The translations under genes were made by a program, and so were the position numbers. DNA of 32,638 nucleotides from NCBI GenBank assembly GCA_026706845.1, contig JAPOXY010000180.1, forward strand, positions 1 to 32,638. The letters are read 5' to 3'. Shown piece after piece: positions 31,105 to 32,638 of this stretch (the stretch's first letter is position 1; every line of letters starts with the position of its first letter). Source of the stretch: Gemmatimonadota bacterium. Its GTDB lineage: Bacteria; Latescibacterota; UBA2968. The notes beneath the pieces were generated by a model. It ran no database searches, had not been told where the DNA came from, and worked only from the letters and a program-made list of their open reading frames with translations.

Positions 31105-32103
31105 ATGCTACCAAAATTTTCAGTGATTATTCCAACATATAATCGCGCGAACTATGTTGTGGAGGCTGTTGAGAGCGTTTTGCAACAGACGTATCAAGGT
31201 TTTGAACTCATTGTGGTGAACGATGGTTCTACGGATGATACGGCAGAGGTGATCAGGCGGTTTGGAGATCGGATTTGCTATGTTGAAAAGGCAAATGGCG
31301 GAAAGGCGTCTGCTGTGAATCTGGGGCTGAAATATGTGACGGGTGAGTATGTTTGGATTTTGGACGATGATGATATTGGGTTGCCAAATAAGCTCGAGTT
31401 GCACGCGGCGCAGTTTGCAGAAGATCCGGATTTGAAGTTTGTCTATACGGGCTATGAATTCATAGAGGGGGAGAGAAGCGATGTGCCCGTGCGGTCTTTT
31501 GAAGCGAGGATGCCGCCTATAGGCGATATGGTGATGTATTTGTTCGGGCGGTTTGAGTTGTGCAGTCCAACTGTGGTTGCCCATCGGTTGTGTTATGACA
31601 GGGTCGGCTGTTTTGACGAGCGTTTGATTCGCGGGCAAGATTACGATATGTGGATTCGCATTATACGCGCCGGGTTTAAGATAGGCGTGATTGAACAACC
31701 CACGCTTCGGTGTCGCAGGCATGAGGGTGATCGAGGTTCGGCGTCTGATCGCTTTTCCGCCAGCGATATTGCTGAGAAGAACCGGGAATATCTGGGGCTT
31801 ATTGTTCAGAAGTTGTATTGGGAGTTGCCTTTGGAGGCTTTTTACAGTCGTTTGGCTCAAGATCCGCATGACCCGATTTTGATTATGAAGACCCTGTTGA
31901 GGCGTTTGTGGATAATGCCCCTGCCCGCACTACAGGACGAGGTGTTGCGCGATCTGGATATGCTGGAAACGCATGTCGAGCAGCATCGCCTGTCGTTTGA
32001 TGACTCTGCCCACCGTTTTTTGATGAGTCTAAAAAATACAACAGAGCAAACTGTGCCTCATGTTGCCAAAAAGGTTGGAAAAATCATGAATTTGACGCAT
32101 TGA
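31105..32103 (+). CDS. Family 2 glycosyltransferase
   Basis: This is a 332-residue GT2 glycosyltransferase that transfers a sugar from a nucleotide donor, probably for a polysaccharide or glycan surface structure. Evident are FSVIIPTYNRANYV at the start, VVNDGSTDD with the nucleotide-binding Asp40, and the DDDD metal-binding motif at 87-90 (WILDDDD), followed by GQDYDMWIRI, the usual acceptor-side motif. No membrane segment is seen. The ATG at 31105 has a strong AGGAGG site. Its role may be in envelope glycan synthesis; the neighbouring genes do not show it. Confidence 0.9.
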   Translation: MLPKFSVIIPTYNRANYVVEAVESVLQQTYQGFELIVVNDGSTDDTAEVIRRFGDRICYVEKANGGKASAVNLGLKYVTGEYVWILDDDDIGLPNKLELHAAQFAEDPDLKFVYTGYEFIEGERSDVPVRSFEARMPPIGDMVMYLFGRFELCSPTVVAHRLCYDRVGCFDERLIRGQDYDMWIRIIRAGFKIGVIEQPTLRCRRHEGDRGSASDRFSASDIAEKNREYLGLIVQKLYWELPLEAFYSRLAQDPHDPILIMKTLLRRLWIMPLPALQDEVLRDLDMLETHVEQHRLSFDDSAHRFLMSLKNTTEQTVPHVAKKVGKIMNLTH

Positions 32104-32168
32104 AAAATATAATGATTGCTGGATAACCGGTTCGGCTATTTTAATTAAAAATAGACTTGTTCTCTCTA

Positions 32169-32212
32169 ATAAGGGCGATATATTGTATTAGGACGATATA
32201 TCGCTCTTATTA
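32169..32212 (+). terminator. AT-rich hairpin after the glycosyltransferase
   Basis: AATAAGGGCGATATAT (32169-32184) pairs with ATATATCGCTCTTATT (32197-32212) at all but one position, with a 12-base loop. There is no U-run, so it may act as a bidirectional or factor-aided terminator. The remaining bases from 32104 to 32338 are AT-rich and contain no gene I can support. Confidence 0.4.
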
Positions 32213-32338
32213 TAATATACTGTTAATTAAGTAATTGATATTATGCCCATTCGAATATCACTTTGGAAACGGGGTTGCGAATGACTGCCCCGTAGTTACA
32301 TCGTCGAACCTGTTGATCTGAAGAAAGTAGAAGAGGTC

Positions 32339-32638
32339 ATGTTTAAAATCGGCACCATTCTCGATAAAAGATATCAAATCCAGGCGCACCTGGGAGCCGG
32401 GGGCATGGGAGAGGTGTATCGGGTGTTGGACCTGGAGCAAGACCGGGATTGCGCGCTTAAAATTTTGAATACAATGGTGGATCAGAAGGCTGTGTATCGT
32501 CGTTTTCATAGAGAGTTTCAGGTGTTGAACAGATTTCAGCATCCGCGCCTGGTCCGCACGTATGCCTGGGGCTTTGCCGAAGAGCGCCCCTATTTTACAA
32601 TGGAATATTTGCCCGGGAAGACGTTGGAAAAAATAATT
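32339..32638 (+). CDS. Ser/Thr protein kinase, N-terminal part, truncated by window edge
   Basis: This is the first 100 codons of a bacterial eukaryotic-like Ser/Thr kinase; the frame is still open at the window end. The glycine loop LGAGGMGEVY is at 18-27 (Gly19, 21, 24), the ATP-binding lysine is Lys41 in CALKIL, and Glu59 in HREFQVL lies in helix C. A hinge pattern follows with FTMEYLPG. The ATG at 32339 has an AGAGG site, tightly spaced. Such kinases often carry C-terminal sensor or repeat domains, which lie beyond the window. Confidence 0.9.
   Translation, partial: MFKIGTILDKRYQIQAHLGAGGMGEVYRVLDLEQDRDCALKILNTMVDQKAVYRRFHREFQVLNRFQHPRLVRTYAWGFAEERPYFTMEYLPGKTLEKII

Overview
The window looks like a chromosomal stretch from a heterotrophic, probably aquatic bacterium that degrades complex polysaccharides. 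Phytanoyl-CoA-dioxygenase-like (PhyH) enzymes, arylsulfatases, sialidase- and propeller-type sugar enzymes, Gfo/Idh oxidoreductases, enolase-superfamily enzymes, ankyrin and leucine-rich-repeat proteins and many small toxin-antitoxin genes sit side by side. That mix is typical of Latescibacterota/Poribacteria-like or planctomycete-like genomes. This placement is an inference from gene content; there is no rRNA or other phylogenetic marker here.

Layout. 1-4.1 kb: the 3' part of an ankyrin gene, a zinc alcohol dehydrogenase, and a convergent minus-strand run tautomerase > agarase-like glycoside hydrolase > esterase. 4.1-4.9 kb: a UPF0175/PIN toxin-antitoxin pair with an inverted repeat upstream. 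5.0-7.6 kb: a minus-strand operon HAD phosphatase > methyltransferase > Gfo/Idh oxidoreductase. 7.7-9.7 kb: an enolase-superfamily enzyme plus a PhyH oxygenase. 9.8-10.9 kb: a secreted dockerin/LRR protein and a small truncated-looking gene. 11.1-22.5 kb: a segment bounded on the left by a 36-bp copy of the 3' end of tRNA-Val and on the right by the intact tRNA-Val(GAC). The geometry is that of an old island integrated at the tRNA 3' end. It holds an AbiE toxin-antitoxin pair, an SGSH-like sulfatase, a five-bladed-propeller hydrolase, an LVIVD-like propeller, a sialidase-like protein, two PhyH proteins, an HTH/coiled-coil pair, a gamma-glutamylcyclotransferase-fold protein and an acetyltransferase. 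No integrase is visible. 22.8-26.2 kb: an orphan DUF433 antitoxin, a secreted pectate lyase and a second sulfatase, flanked by a 35-bp direct repeat. 26.3-31.0 kb: a four-gene plus-strand operon made of an unrecognised internally duplicated protein, an acetolactate-synthase-like ThDP enzyme, and alpha and beta subunits of a pyruvate/acetoin-dehydrogenase-type E1. It ends at a clear terminator. 31.1 kb to the end: a family 2 glycosyltransferase and the N-terminus of a Ser/Thr protein kinase cut by the window edge.

How the genes may work together. The sulfatases, sialidase-like protein, pectate lyase, agarase-like hydrolase, dehydrogenases and enolase-superfamily enzyme suggest stripping of sulfate and sugars from an acidic or sulfated glycan, followed by oxidation and dehydration of the released sugar acids. 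No transporter, SusC/D pair or sulfatase-maturing enzyme lies in the window. The ThDP operon appears to be a separate 2-oxoacid or acyloin module. The points most worth checking are the duplicated SHGG/DAGVG protein in that operon, the PhyH protein at 19.1 kb whose iron-binding carboxylate is replaced by glycine as in iron/2-oxoglutarate halogenases, and the repeat-bounded gene replacements at 11-22 kb and 19-21.7 kb.
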